The notes: generated from the sequence alone by a model not told the origin. Positions 52,922 through 61,357 are shown, counted from the first letter of the stretch. The stretch: 64,000 nucleotides of DNA from Mesorhizobium sp. J8 (GCF_016591715.1 NZ_AP024109.1:3162001-3226000); one strand, 5' to 3'. Translations and numbers: made by a program.

Positions 52922-52944
52922 GCCCGCGCTCAGCGGGCTTTTTT
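52922..52944 (+). terminator. Rho-independent terminator before tail sheath gene
   Basis: The stem GCCCGC/GCGGGC (52922-52927 and 52933-52938) with a 5-nt loop is followed by six T. It would end transcription from the fibre side, implying that sheath and downstream genes need antitermination or their own promoter. Confidence 0.75.
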
Positions 52945-52979
52945 ATGCCCGCATTTCTCAACCCACAGGAGAGACAGTC

Positions 52980-54512
52980 ATGACCGACCCCGTCTTCGGG
53001 ATCACCATCCGTCGCGACGCCAACGAGGCGGCCGTGCCGTCGAACGCGCTGATGAGCGTCGTCGGCATCTGCATGCCTTTCGCCAAGGCGGCTACGGCAA
53101 CCCAGGAAGCCTTCGACGCGGCGTTTCCAGTGGGCGTCCCGGTCCGCATGAACTCCAACGACACGACCAGGCTGGCGCTCTGCGACCCCGATTCGCTCTT
53201 CGTTGACGCCGTCGAGGGGATCAACGCGCAGCTCGGCCCCTATCAGGTCGCCGCGCAGCTCGTGGTCAACCGCGTCGCCCAGGGCGCCGACATCGCGGCA
53301 ACCATCGCCAACATCGTCGGTTCGTCCGTCAACGGCACCGGCATCAACGCCTTCGTCAATGCCGGCGCCGATCTCGGCGTCTATCCGCGCCTGATCCTGA
53401 CGCCCGGCTACACGACCCAGCAGTTCGGCGCGCTCACCGGCCTGGCGCTCACCACCCAGGGCACAAACATGACGGCCGCGCCGGATGTCGCCTTCACCGG
53501 CGGCGGCACCGACCCCAACAAGGTCCTGCCGACCGCGCATGCCGTGATGGGCACCGGCCCCAATGCGCAGAAGGTGGCGTCGCTGGTCATCGACAGCCCC
53601 GGCGCCTATCTCTCGGCGCCGCTCAACGTGACCTTCTCCGGCGGCGGCGCCGACGCCGGCAAGGTGCTGCCGACCGCGACCGCGACGGTCGAGGAGCTCG
53701 CCAATGCCGTCTGCGCGGCGTTGCCCGAGGTGCTGAACAAGATCCTCGCGGTCGCAATTGTCGACGGGCCGAACGGGCTCACCGCCTTCACCCAGTGGCG
53801 CGAGACGCTGTCGTCCGATCGTCTGATCCCGGTCACGCCCGGCATCAAGCGCATCGACAAGGATGGTGATGTCGTCACCAGGCCGGCAGCGCCGCGCATC
53901 GCCGGCGTCGCCGTGCGCCGCGACTATGAGAATGACGGCCGGCCGTTCCGCTCCTGGGCCAACCAGGCGCTTTACGGCATCGTCGGCCCCGAGCAGAACT
54001 ATCGCTTCTCGCTCACCGATGGCTCGACCGAGGGGCAGGAAATCCTCGCCGCGCAAGGCGGCATCATCGTGCGCGGCGACAGCGGCGACGACTTCGCCAT
54101 CGCCGATGGCGGCTTCGTCTATATCGGCACCGACAATCTGTCGGACCAGACGATCTGGCAGCAGTATCACAAGGTGCGCGGCCGCGACTTCATCGAGCTC
54201 ACCTGCCTGCGGACGCTCCGCCAGTTCCTTGGCAAGTTCAACCTGACGACCCAGACCATCCAGGCGATAGTCAACACCGTGCATGACATCCTCGCCAAGG
54301 CGGAAGCCAATGGCGACATCCTCGGCTTCAAATGCCGCTTCGATCCGGAACTCAACAACGCCCAGGATCTGCGCGCCGGCCACATCTATATCGATGCGCA
54401 ATTCGAGGAAGCGCCGGTGTTCCGCCGCCTGACCATGACCAGCCGGCCCTACGCGCCCGCCCTGCAGGCGACGATCGACGAGCTTTTGGCACGCCAAAAT
54501 CTGGTTTCTTGA
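52980..54512 (+). CDS. Tail sheath protein with inserted beta domain
   Basis: A 510-residue contractile sheath. RDANEAAVPSNALMSVVGIC, GVYPRLILTPGYTTQQFGAL, VAIVDGPNGLTAFTQWRETL, RPAAPRIAGVAVRRDYENDG and RDFIELTCLRTLRQFLGKFN are typical of PF04984 sheaths. Between GLALTTQ and VEELANAVC (residues about 157-240) lies a Gly/Thr-rich repeat-like insertion with AFTGGGTDPNKVLPTAHAVM and TFSGGGADAGKVLPTATATV. AGGAGAGAC precedes the ATG. It defines the phage as a myovirus. Confidence 0.92.
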   Translation: MTDPVFGITIRRDANEAAVPSNALMSVVGICMPFAKAATATQEAFDAAFPVGVPVRMNSNDTTRLALCDPDSLFVDAVEGINAQLGPYQVAAQLVVNRVAQGADIAATIANIVGSSVNGTGINAFVNAGADLGVYPRLILTPGYTTQQFGALTGLALTTQGTNMTAAPDVAFTGGGTDPNKVLPTAHAVMGTGPNAQKVASLVIDSPGAYLSAPLNVTFSGGGADAGKVLPTATATVEELANAVCAALPEVLNKILAVAIVDGPNGLTAFTQWRETLSSDRLIPVTPGIKRIDKDGDVVTRPAAPRIAGVAVRRDYENDGRPFRSWANQALYGIVGPEQNYRFSLTDGSTEGQEILAAQGGIIVRGDSGDDFAIADGGFVYIGTDNLSDQTIWQQYHKVRGRDFIELTCLRTLRQFLGKFNLTTQTIQAIVNTVHDILAKAEANGDILGFKCRFDPELNNAQDLRAGHIYIDAQFEEAPVFRRLTMTSRPYAPALQATIDELLARQNLVS

Positions 54513-54620
54513 TGCCTCACGCCGCGCACCGGCGGCTTTGCCGCCTGCGGCTCCGGCGGGGCGGGCAAAGATGCCCGGCGGCCGGTCGGCCTTGCGGCCC
54601 TTTCGGGCCGAAGTGCGCCA
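54510..54620. repeat. Palindromic element PE-3 (left half)
   Basis: It starts at the sheath stop with TGATGCCTCACGCC and contains CCGGCGGGGCGGGCAAAGAT and GTCGGCCTTGCGGCC, matching the left arm of 41894-42099. Several short hairpins lie within it (GGCGGC/GCCGCC). The right arm is absent; ordinary sequence with an AAGGA ribosome site follows. Confidence 0.7.
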
Positions 54621-54652
54621 ATCATCCTCACCTCTCAGAAGGACCCTAAACC

Positions 54653-55186
54653 ATGGCCGAGAAACTTCTGCTGCTCGAACAGGTCAACCTCTTCGTCGGC
54701 GACCAGAACCCGGAAGATTCGAACCACATCAAGCTGCAATCGCTGGGCTTGCCCACGCTGGAGCAGGTGACCGTCGCTCATCTCGGCGGCGGCGCGCCCG
54801 GCGAGGTGGAATGGGGCATGAATGCCATCAAGGCGCTCCAGCCGACCTTCAAGCTCGCCGGCTTTGCCGAGTCGAGCTACCGCGCCATGGGCGTCGGCAC
54901 CAACCAGCCGCTGAACTTCACCGGCTACGGCGTCTTGAAGAACAAGCAGACCGGCGACTCCTTCCAGGCGAAGACCATCATTCGCGGCATCGTCAGCCGC
55001 ATCGCGCCGGACGCCTTCGATCGCTCCTCGGCCTTCGGCCATGATCACCAGATCGGCGAGGTGACCCACTACGAGCTTTCGGTCGACAACGAGGAATGGT
55101 TCTACTGGGACTACTTCACGACCCGGCGCCGGCAGTTCGGCGTCGACGAGCTGACCAAGGCCCGCGTCCTGCTGGGCATTGAATGA
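54653..55186 (+). CDS. Major tail tube protein (FII family)
   Basis: A 177-residue tail tube protein: LLLLEQVNLFVGDQNPEDSN, LKLAGFAESSYRAMGVGT-type text, GVLKNKQTGDSFQAKTIIRG, IGEVTHYELSVDNEEWFYWD. It matches P2 gpFII-like tubes. AGAAGGACCC precedes the ATG. It overlaps the chaperone gene by 4 bp. Confidence 0.9.
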   Translation: MAEKLLLLEQVNLFVGDQNPEDSNHIKLQSLGLPTLEQVTVAHLGGGAPGEVEWGMNAIKALQPTFKLAGFAESSYRAMGVGTNQPLNFTGYGVLKNKQTGDSFQAKTIIRGIVSRIAPDAFDRSSAFGHDHQIGEVTHYELSVDNEEWFYWDYFTTRRRQFGVDELTKARVLLGIE

Positions 55187-55587
55187 TGGCAAGCAGTGCA
55201 AAGATGGGCAGGAACGCGATAGAGGACTTCATGACGGGCGCCGACGAAGCGCCCGTCGCGGCCGCCGAGCCGACGGCGGAAGCCGTTGCCGAGGAGGAAG
55301 CCGCCCTCGAGCTCACCGATGCCGATTACCGCTATCTGACCCTGCGGCGCCCCATCGCGCGCGGCAGCGAGAAGATCGCGCGGATCAGGATGCGGCCGGC
55401 CGTGCTCGAGGATATCGACGACTGGTCGAATGCCGAGATCAGCAACCGCGAGCTTCTGGCGCGGCTCTGCGAGGTCTCCCCCGCCGTGCTGAAGAAACTC
55501 GCCTGGGACGACGCTGAAGCCTTGATGGAGATCTTCCACCAGGTCGTGCCCGAGTTCGTGTTCGTCACGCCAAAGGATGATGCCTGA
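55183..55587 (+). CDS. Tail assembly chaperone (Mu gp41-like)
   Basis: A 134-residue protein in the usual place between tube and tape measure. YRYLTLRRPIARGSEKIARI, RMRPAVLEDIDDWSNAEISN and RELLARLCEVSPAVLKKLAW match the Mu gp41/tail assembly chaperone family. No second overlapping frame with a slippery sequence was recognised. Its last base overlaps the tape-measure start. Confidence 0.82.
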   Translation: MMASSAKMGRNAIEDFMTGADEAPVAAAEPTAEAVAEEEAALELTDADYRYLTLRRPIARGSEKIARIRMRPAVLEDIDDWSNAEISNRELLARLCEVSPAVLKKLAWDDAEALMEIFHQVVPEFVFVTPKDDA

Positions 55588-57539
55588 TGGCAAGGATGAC
55601 GGCAGAGCTGGTCGTGAGCCTGCTCGATCGAGCATCGGGCAGGGCCCAGACGATCAGGCGAAATCTGACCGCTCTCCAGCGTGCGGAACGCGACGTCTAC
55701 CTCGCGCGAAACAATATGCGTCTGACGCGCACGCAGGTGGCCGAGGAGCGGTTGATGGCTGTGCAGGATGCCGAACGGCAGAAGCGGCTGGCGCAATGGG
55801 CGACCTTCGGCAAAGTAGCCGGCGTTGCCACCGCCGCTGCCGGTTATGTCGCGATCCGCACCGCGCGCGACTATGCGCAGCTCGAGCGCACGATCGGCCG
55901 CATCATCATCAATGCCGACAAGCCGGCGACGGCGATCAAGCCCACGATCGCCGTGCTGCAGGAGCTCGCCGACAAGTCGAAGATGCCGTTCGACAATGTC
56001 GTGCGGGGGCTTGAGACGCTTATTGCTTCCGGCCGGTCGCTTGAGGACGGCCTGGCATTCCTGCCGACGGTCGCACGCACCGCGCAGGCATCCGGCGCCG
56101 AGATTTCCGATATCGCGCTGACGGCCGATGCTCTCTCCAATTCGCTTGGCATCACCGCTGACAAGATGCAGGAGGCCTTCGATATCCTCGCCGCCGAAGG
56201 CAAGGCCGGCAAATTCGAGCTGCGGGACATGGCGGCGGAACTGCCGGCAATCACGCCCGCTTTCGCCGCGCTCGGCTACAAGGGCACGGAAGGCCTGAAG
56301 CAGCTTGCCGCGATGCTGGAGATCGTGCGCAACCAGACAGGATCCTCGTCGGAGGCGGCGACCAACTTCTCCAACATCCTTCAGAAGGCCTATGGCAACG
56401 AGGTCGCCAAGAACTTCAAGAAGTATCACATCGATATCCGCCGCGAGATGGACCAGACGCGGAAGGAGGGCGGCAACGTCATCATGACGCTGGTCGAAGT
56501 GACGCAGAAAGCCCTCAAGGGCGACCTGTCGAAGCTGCCGCTGATCTTCACCGACATCCAGATGCTGCAAGGCATGCGGGCGCTGCTCACGCAATTGCCG
56601 GAATTGGAGCAGCACCTTGCGGGGCTCAAAAATGTCTCCGGCACCGTTGCCAAGGACTTTGCCCAGATCACCGGAGATTCCGAAGGCAACTGGCAGCAGT
56701 TGATCAACAACATCCAGAAGACGGTGACCGCGCTCGGCGACCTGTCCGGCAGGGCGCTCAATCCGGCGCTGGAGAAGATGAACAGCCGCCTGTCCGACAT
56801 GATGGCGCTCGACAAGGGCTATGAGGCCTTGCGCGGCAGCGGCCGCGATCCGGTGGCCTATGCCGCCGAATTCAAGGAACGCTTCAATAAGCAGCATCCT
56901 GAACTGGGCATGTTCGATCGCTTCACCGGCGCCTCGGCCGAGAAGGCATTTCGCGATGCCCTGGCGCAGCTCGGCCGCGGTGAGATCAAGAGCGTCTTCG
57001 ACGCCCTGCAGACGAAGATCCTCGAGGATCGCCAGACGCGCGAGCCCAACACCGGCATGCCGGCGTCCTCGACGCCGGTTCCGACGCCGCGGCCCAAGAG
57101 CTGGGCGGAGATGACGCCTGCCGAGCGGCAGTACCAGGTCTACGCGCAAGGCAGGCATGCGCCGGCGAGGGGAGGTCAGGCCTATGTGCCGCCCGCGCCG
57201 GGCAATCCCGGCATCGGCCCGAACGTCGCCGGCTTCGACGCCGACGAATTCGAGCGCCGGCTGCAGTCCGGCGGCGCCGACGCTGGCAGCAAGATCGCCG
57301 AAGGCGGCACGCAGGCCGGCCTGAACGCCGCGCAGACCTTCACGTCCGGCGTCGCCGGGGCTGGATCGTCTTTCGGCAGAAGCGCCGCGGCGGCCTTCAT
57401 CGCCGGCGTCAGCGGCTTCCTGAAATCCGCGACCGCCGATCTGTCGCGACCGATCGGCTCGCTTGGCGGAAAGACGACCGGCCAGCAAGTGCAGGCCGAC
57501 ACGCGCGGACAGGCCATCGATTTCGGAGGGCCGCGATAG
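55587..57539 (+). CDS. Tail tape measure protein
   Basis: A 650-residue protein of the TP901/PhageMin tape-measure type. An N-terminal coiled coil (RAQTIRRNLTALQRAERDVY) is followed by a hydrophobic segment (VAGVATAAAGYVAIRTARDY), the conserved core AFDILAAEGKAGKFELRDMA, AELPAITPAFAALGYKGTEG and RNQTGSSSEAATNFSNILQK, and a Gly/Ala-rich C-terminus. At about 0.15 nm per residue the tail would be roughly 100 nm long. Confidence 0.88.
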   Translation: MARMTAELVVSLLDRASGRAQTIRRNLTALQRAERDVYLARNNMRLTRTQVAEERLMAVQDAERQKRLAQWATFGKVAGVATAAAGYVAIRTARDYAQLERTIGRIIINADKPATAIKPTIAVLQELADKSKMPFDNVVRGLETLIASGRSLEDGLAFLPTVARTAQASGAEISDIALTADALSNSLGITADKMQEAFDILAAEGKAGKFELRDMAAELPAITPAFAALGYKGTEGLKQLAAMLEIVRNQTGSSSEAATNFSNILQKAYGNEVAKNFKKYHIDIRREMDQTRKEGGNVIMTLVEVTQKALKGDLSKLPLIFTDIQMLQGMRALLTQLPELEQHLAGLKNVSGTVAKDFAQITGDSEGNWQQLINNIQKTVTALGDLSGRALNPALEKMNSRLSDMMALDKGYEALRGSGRDPVAYAAEFKERFNKQHPELGMFDRFTGASAEKAFRDALAQLGRGEIKSVFDALQTKILEDRQTREPNTGMPASSTPVPTPRPKSWAEMTPAERQYQVYAQGRHAPARGGQAYVPPAPGNPGIGPNVAGFDADEFERRLQSGGADAGSKIAEGGTQAGLNAAQTFTSGVAGAGSSFGRSAAAAFIAGVSGFLKSATADLSRPIGSLGGKTTGQQVQADTRGQAIDFGGPR

Positions 57540-57546
57540 GTCTTGC

Positions 57547-57789
57547 TCACGCGCCGTACCGCCGCTTCGCGGCTGGCGCTTGGTCGTCGTCATAAGACTT
57601 CCACCAAGTGCCGCGCAGGATGCTGGCGATATCCCGCTCCACTTTAGGACGACGCATCCGGTGGGGATCGAGCAAAGGCTCTGTCTCGATCAGCAGCCGG
57701 CGAGAGCGTTCGATACAGTCTGTCGATTTGGCGATCAGGATGCTGTCCTGATCAGGATACAGCGCGCGACGGGGACTCTTGGGAGACAT
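57547..57789 (-). CDS. Small hypothetical protein inside tail module, opposite strand
   Basis: An 80-residue basic protein (RRALYPDQDSILIAKSTDCI, ERSRRLLIETEPLLDPHRMR) on the minus strand between tape measure and gene U. The sequence has good coding character and resembles small rhizobial hypothetical proteins. It is probably a cargo gene transcribed in the lysogen. Confidence 0.6.
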   Translation of the reverse strand: MSPKSPRRALYPDQDSILIAKSTDCIERSRRLLIETEPLLDPHRMRRPKVERDIASILRGTWWKSYDDDQAPAAKRRYGA

Positions 57790-57922
57790 AGCGTGGCTCC
57801 GGTCTTATGCAGACGGGAGCGCCAGATCGCTGTCTCTCAGCCGCCGATGTCCGTTGGGTCGTTACCGGCGATAGTGGTCAACATACAGGAACCCGATGCG
57901 GTTGCCTAGCCTTTGGGGGATC

Positions 57923-58348
57923 ATGCTTATGCTCATGAAAATCGGCCTGGTCGAGTGCGATCTCGCCTTTAACATCGATACGCATGGCCGTGAAACGACG
58001 CACGACTATGCGGAAAAACCGGTGATCGGCGCGATGCCGCCCCTCGAGGATGTCGGCGTCGGGTATGAGACGCTCACCGTCTCCGGCCGCCTGATCCCTT
58101 CGAAGCTTGGCGGCCTGGGTACGTTGAACATCCTGCGCAATGCTCAAGCTTCCGGCACGCCGCAACTGGTCACCCGTGGCGACGGCAGCGTGTTCGGCTT
58201 CTACGTCGTGCAGTCGGTCAATGACGAGCACACCTTCCTTGGTGTGGACGGCGTAGGCCAGATCGTCGACATCACCGTCAAGATGCAGAAATCGGCGGCG
58301 CCGGCCGCATCGGACTTCTTCGCTTCGCTGTTCTCGCTGCTCGCCTGA
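57923..58348 (+). CDS. Tail protein U (gpU family)
   Basis: A 141-residue P2 gpU-like protein: LMKIGLVECDLAFNIDTHGR, PPLEDVGVGYETLTVSGRLI, YVVQSVNDEHTFLGVDGVGQ. The ATG at 57923 with GGGGGATC upstream gives the usual gpU N-terminus; ATG 57896 is possible. It terminates or completes the tail tube. Confidence 0.85.
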   Translation: MLMLMKIGLVECDLAFNIDTHGRETTHDYAEKPVIGAMPPLEDVGVGYETLTVSGRLIPSKLGGLGTLNILRNAQASGTPQLVTRGDGSVFGFYVVQSVNDEHTFLGVDGVGQIVDITVKMQKSAAPAASDFFASLFSLLA

Positions 58349-58422
58349 AATGCGGAAAAAAACGATTACGTGGAACCAGAATGATGCCGGGAGCGTAGTA
58401 GGCCAAATGAGGGTTGGGATTC

Positions 58423-58812
58423 ATGGACGGCGGCACGATTCTGGTCGTTGAAGACGAAACCCTCATCCTTATGGATATTGAAGCGGCACTGGAGGAGGCT
58501 GGCTTTGCCGTGAGGGGCGTGACCAGCGCCGAAAGTGCCTTGACTGCATTCGACGCGGAACCCGATACGTTCAAGGCTCTGGTTACCGACATTCGCCTAG
58601 GGCCGGGAAAATCGGGTTGGGATTTGGCTCGCGAAATTCGGGCCACGAAGCCTGCTCTACCGGTAATCTACATCAGCGGCGACAGTGACGTGCATTGGCC
58701 TTCCGAAGGCGTTCCCAATAGCGTCATGATCTCGAAACCGTTCTTCATGCCGCAAATCACGATCGCCCTGGCCACCCTGCTCAACGATCAGCACCCCCGC
58801 GGCAACGCTTAG
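58423..58812 (+). CDS. Stand-alone response regulator receiver protein, cargo gene
   Basis: A 129-residue receiver domain: ILVVEDETLILMDIEAALEE (acidic pair), ALVTDIRLGPGKSGWDLARE (phospho-acceptor Asp near residue 56), VIYISGDSD (conserved Ser/Thr) and MISKPFFMPQI (conserved Lys-Pro). There is no output domain. It lies between tail genes U and X, where such a gene is not expected. It may intercept a host phosphorelay; the hybrid kinase at 8.9 kb is one conceivable partner but nothing links them. Start ATG 58423, or TTG 58414. Confidence 0.88.
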   Translation: MDGGTILVVEDETLILMDIEAALEEAGFAVRGVTSAESALTAFDAEPDTFKALVTDIRLGPGKSGWDLAREIRATKPALPVIYISGDSDVHWPSEGVPNSVMISKPFFMPQITIALATLLNDQHPRGNA

Positions 58813-58836
58813 CCGCAAGCAATCTGGACTCCGAAC

Positions 58837-59067
58837 ATGACAGAAACGGTCACCGTGAAGTCGGAAGGCATGACGCTGTCCGCTCTTCTGGCGCGGCACT
58901 ATCGCAAGGCCTACCCCGGCATGGTGGCGAAGACGTTCGCGCTCAACCAAGACCTCGCCGGGTCCGGCCCGTATCTGCCGGTCGGCCGGGTCGTCACGGT
59001 GATGACGCCGGCGGAAATGCAGGCGGAGGGCGCCGCGGCCATGCCGGTGGTTGATCTCTTCTTATGA
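58837..59067 (+). CDS. Tail protein X (LysM-like)
   Basis: A 76-residue P2 gpX-type protein with a LysM-like fold: VTVKSEGMTLSALLARHYRK, GMVAKTFALNQDLAGSGPYL, PVGRVVTVMTP. It overlaps the D gene start by 4 bp. Confidence 0.88.
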   Translation: MTETVTVKSEGMTLSALLARHYRKAYPGMVAKTFALNQDLAGSGPYLPVGRVVTVMTPAEMQAEGAAAMPVVDLFL

Positions 59068-60080
59068 GAAAGGGCCACTTCCGAGTGGTCGTCGGCGGGC
59101 AGGACGTCACCTCCCGCTTCGTGCCGCTGCTGATCTCGCTGACCATCACCAAGTCGAGCACGGAGGCGACGCAATCGGCCTCCTTCACGCTGGACGACAA
59201 GGACGCCACGGTGCGGTTTCCCAAGACCGGCACACCCGTGTCGATCGAACTCGGCTGGCAGGGCGGCGCGATGCGGACCTTCGAGGGCGAAGTCGACACC
59301 TGCGACTGGTCGACCGACAGAGGATCCGGCAGCGTCCTTTCCATCACCGCGCGTTCGGCGAGCCTCAAGGGCAAGGTCAAGCAACCGGCCGACCGGCACA
59401 GGGAAAAGACGACGCTCGGCCGGGTGCTGCAGGACGCCGCGCAAGATGCAGGCCTGTCGATCAAGGTGCATCCGTCACTGGCCAGCCGGCAGTTGGAGTA
59501 CGAGGCGCAGGACAATGAGAGCTTCCTTGCCTTCGCCGACCGCCTGGCGCGCGAGCATGGCGCAACCTTCGCCATCAAGGGCACGCAGGCGGGCTTTGTC
59601 CCCCGCAATGCCGGTGTTTCGGCGACCGGCCAGCCGCTGCCGACGATTCGGATCACCCGCGGCATGGTGATATCGGCGAGCGGCCTGACGCCGGTGACGG
59701 ACCGGCCGCGCTTCAAGAAGAAGAAGGGCCGCTGGTACGACTTGCATAGGGCGAAGCAGGTCATCGAAGAGGTCGAGACCGGCGACGATGTCGAGCCGGA
59801 AGACGTGTTGCGCTTCATGGAGCCGGACGAGACGTCGGCGAAGACCCGCGCCGATTCCGATCGCGTCGACGGCGCGCGGTCGAAGGGCTCGGGCTCGGTC
59901 ACCATCGAAGGCGAGCCGACCGCCGAGCCGGAAGGCACGGCCATCATAGACCTGCGTGCCGGCGTCGACGGCAGCTACACCATCGCCTCGATCGCCGACA
60001 CGCTCGACCGCGGCAGCGGCTACACCACGCAGATCTCGCTCGGCAACCCGCAGGGCTCGGCCGGGGCGGACAGCCGCTAG
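59064..60080 (+). CDS. Tail protein D (phage late control D family)
   Basis: A 338-residue gpD/Mu gp45-type hub protein: HFRVVVGGQDVTSRFVPLLI, TLDDKDATVRFPKTGTPVSI, REKTTLGRVLQDAAQDAGLS, NESFLAFADRLAREHGATFA and the C-terminal YTIASIADTLDRGSGYTTQI. It forms the baseplate hub. Its TAG stop lies in CTAG (60077-60080), which also provides the stop of the convergent gene. Confidence 0.9.
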   Translation: MRKGHFRVVVGGQDVTSRFVPLLISLTITKSSTEATQSASFTLDDKDATVRFPKTGTPVSIELGWQGGAMRTFEGEVDTCDWSTDRGSGSVLSITARSASLKGKVKQPADRHREKTTLGRVLQDAAQDAGLSIKVHPSLASRQLEYEAQDNESFLAFADRLAREHGATFAIKGTQAGFVPRNAGVSATGQPLPTIRITRGMVISASGLTPVTDRPRFKKKKGRWYDLHRAKQVIEEVETGDDVEPEDVLRFMEPDETSAKTRADSDRVDGARSKGSGSVTIEGEPTAEPEGTAIIDLRAGVDGSYTIASIADTLDRGSGYTTQISLGNPQGSAGADSR

Positions 60081-60322
60081 CTCGAAAGCAGTTTCACCAT
60101 CGTCAGGCGCATGCGCGCCAGTCTTCGTGCCGCGCCATAGAATGCCTCCCGCTCGGCTTCGAGCAGGAATTCAAGCGTCATCATGTCGAGCAGGAATTCA
60201 TCCACGGCTTGAGGCAGTTCGTGCGACTTGCCTTTGATTTCAGCAAGCAGCCCGCGCGCCTGCGCGACCAGGTTGGCGCTGCCGGCATCGATCAGCTGCT
60301 CGAGCTTGCTGAAGTGATCCAA
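60077..60322 (-). CDS. Small helical hypothetical protein between tail and lysis genes
   Basis: An 81-residue helical protein (KLEQLIDAGSANLVAQARGL, LPQAVDEFLLDMMTLEFLLE, AREAFYGAARRLARM-type end). The TTG at 60322 has GGGGGGA about 8 bp upstream. The longer frame to 60913 is the shadow of the endolysin. It is convergent with gene D with a shared CTAG stop. Function unknown; it may be a cargo gene. Confidence 0.55.
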   Translation of the reverse strand: MDHFSKLEQLIDAGSANLVAQARGLLAEIKGKSHELPQAVDEFLLDMMTLEFLLEAEREAFYGAARRLARMRLTMVKLLSS

Positions 60323-60394
60323 ATCTGAAGTCCCCCCTGCCGCGGCCTTCAATTGCCGACGAGCCGGAAAGTTCCCAAGCGAAAGGAAAAATCG

Positions 60395-61243
60395 ATGACC
60401 GCATCCCGCGAGCAGGAATCGCTCGCCCGCGTGCTCGCGCATGAGGGCGGCTACAGCAATCATCCGGCCGACCCGGGCGGCGTCACCATGAAAGGCGTGA
60501 CCCAGCGTGTCTATGACGCCTATCGCAAGAGCAACGGGCTGGCGCCCCGCTCGGTGAAAAGCATCACCAGCCAGGAACTCTTCGAAATCTACGACCGCCA
60601 GTATTGGGACGCCGTGAAGGGCGACCAGTTGCCGGCCGGCGTCGACTATGTCGTTGTCGATGGCGCGGTGAACTCGGGCCCGAAGCAGTCGATCATCTGG
60701 CTGCAGCGCGCGCTCGGCTCGCTCTACAGGGGCCGGATCGATGGCGTCATCGGTCTCGGCACCATCGCCGCTGTGCAGGCCTGCAACGACCATGACGCCC
60801 TCATCGACCGCATCTGCGACCAGCGGCTCGCCTTTCTGCAGCATTTGAAGACCTGGAAGGACTTCGGCCGCGGCTGGTCGGCGCGCGTCGCGGAAGTGCG
60901 CATCATCGGCCAAGCCTGGGCGACCGGTGCTGTGCCGCAGTCGGCGAACTTCGTTGACGGCGGTCAGGCCAAGGCCTTCGTCGAGGATGCCACGACTGCC
61001 CCCTCGACCGCGCCGGCCGACGCGGCCGCCGGCGGCGGGGTCGCCGTCATCGGCCTTTCGGGCACGCTGGCCGAGCTGCAGAGCCAGCTTTCGCCGTTCA
61101 CCTACACCAGCGAGTGGATCGGCAAGATCGTCGTCATCCTCGCTTTGGTCAGTGCGGTCATGGCGATCGGCGGCCTTGCATATGGCTGGTACGCCCGCCG
61201 CAAGGCCGCGCGTCTTGCAAACGCCATCGGCGCGGTGGGCTGA
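60395..61243 (+). CDS. GH108 endolysin with C-terminal membrane anchor
   Basis: A 282-residue lysin. The glycoside hydrolase 108 domain has catalytic Glu17 in LAHEGGYSNHPADPGGVTMK, EIYDRQYWDAVKGDQLPAGV and DGAVNSGPKQSIIWLQRALG, followed by a PG-binding-like end (VQACNDHDALIDRICDQRLA). After an Ala/Pro linker, a membrane helix IVVILALVSAVMAIGGLAYG followed by RRKAAR lies near the C-terminus. GAAAGG precedes ATG 60395. Most GH108 endolysins end before this part, so it may be a tail-anchored lysin. Confidence 0.88.
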   Translation: MTASREQESLARVLAHEGGYSNHPADPGGVTMKGVTQRVYDAYRKSNGLAPRSVKSITSQELFEIYDRQYWDAVKGDQLPAGVDYVVVDGAVNSGPKQSIIWLQRALGSLYRGRIDGVIGLGTIAAVQACNDHDALIDRICDQRLAFLQHLKTWKDFGRGWSARVAEVRIIGQAWATGAVPQSANFVDGGQAKAFVEDATTAPSTAPADAAAGGGVAVIGLSGTLAELQSQLSPFTYTSEWIGKIVVILALVSAVMAIGGLAYGWYARRKAARLANAIGAVG

Positions 61244-61246
61244 CCC

Positions 61247-61357
61247 ATGGAGAACCTGAAGGCCGTTCTCACCCCGATCATCGATCGAGGCCTGCGCATC
61301 GTCGGCGCCGTAAGCCTGGCAGTCATCGCCGGGTTCCTCGTCTGGTGGCTCCTATGA
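61247..61357 (+). CDS. 36-residue membrane peptide in lysis cassette
   Basis: A tiny gene between endolysin and spanin. Its product has a single hydrophobic helix (RIVGAVSLAVIAGFLVWWLL) ending at the C-terminus. It could be a pinholin/holin-like or auxiliary lysis peptide. Its stop overlaps the spanin start (ATGA). The assignment rests on position and the membrane segment. Confidence 0.55.
   Translation: MENLKAVLTPIIDRGLRIVGAVSLAVIAGFLVWWLL

Noticed and set aside
55332..57593. A 753-codon open frame on the minus strand across the tape measure gene
   Set aside because: It mirrors the tape-measure and chaperone genes and has no recognisable domain or ribosome site.
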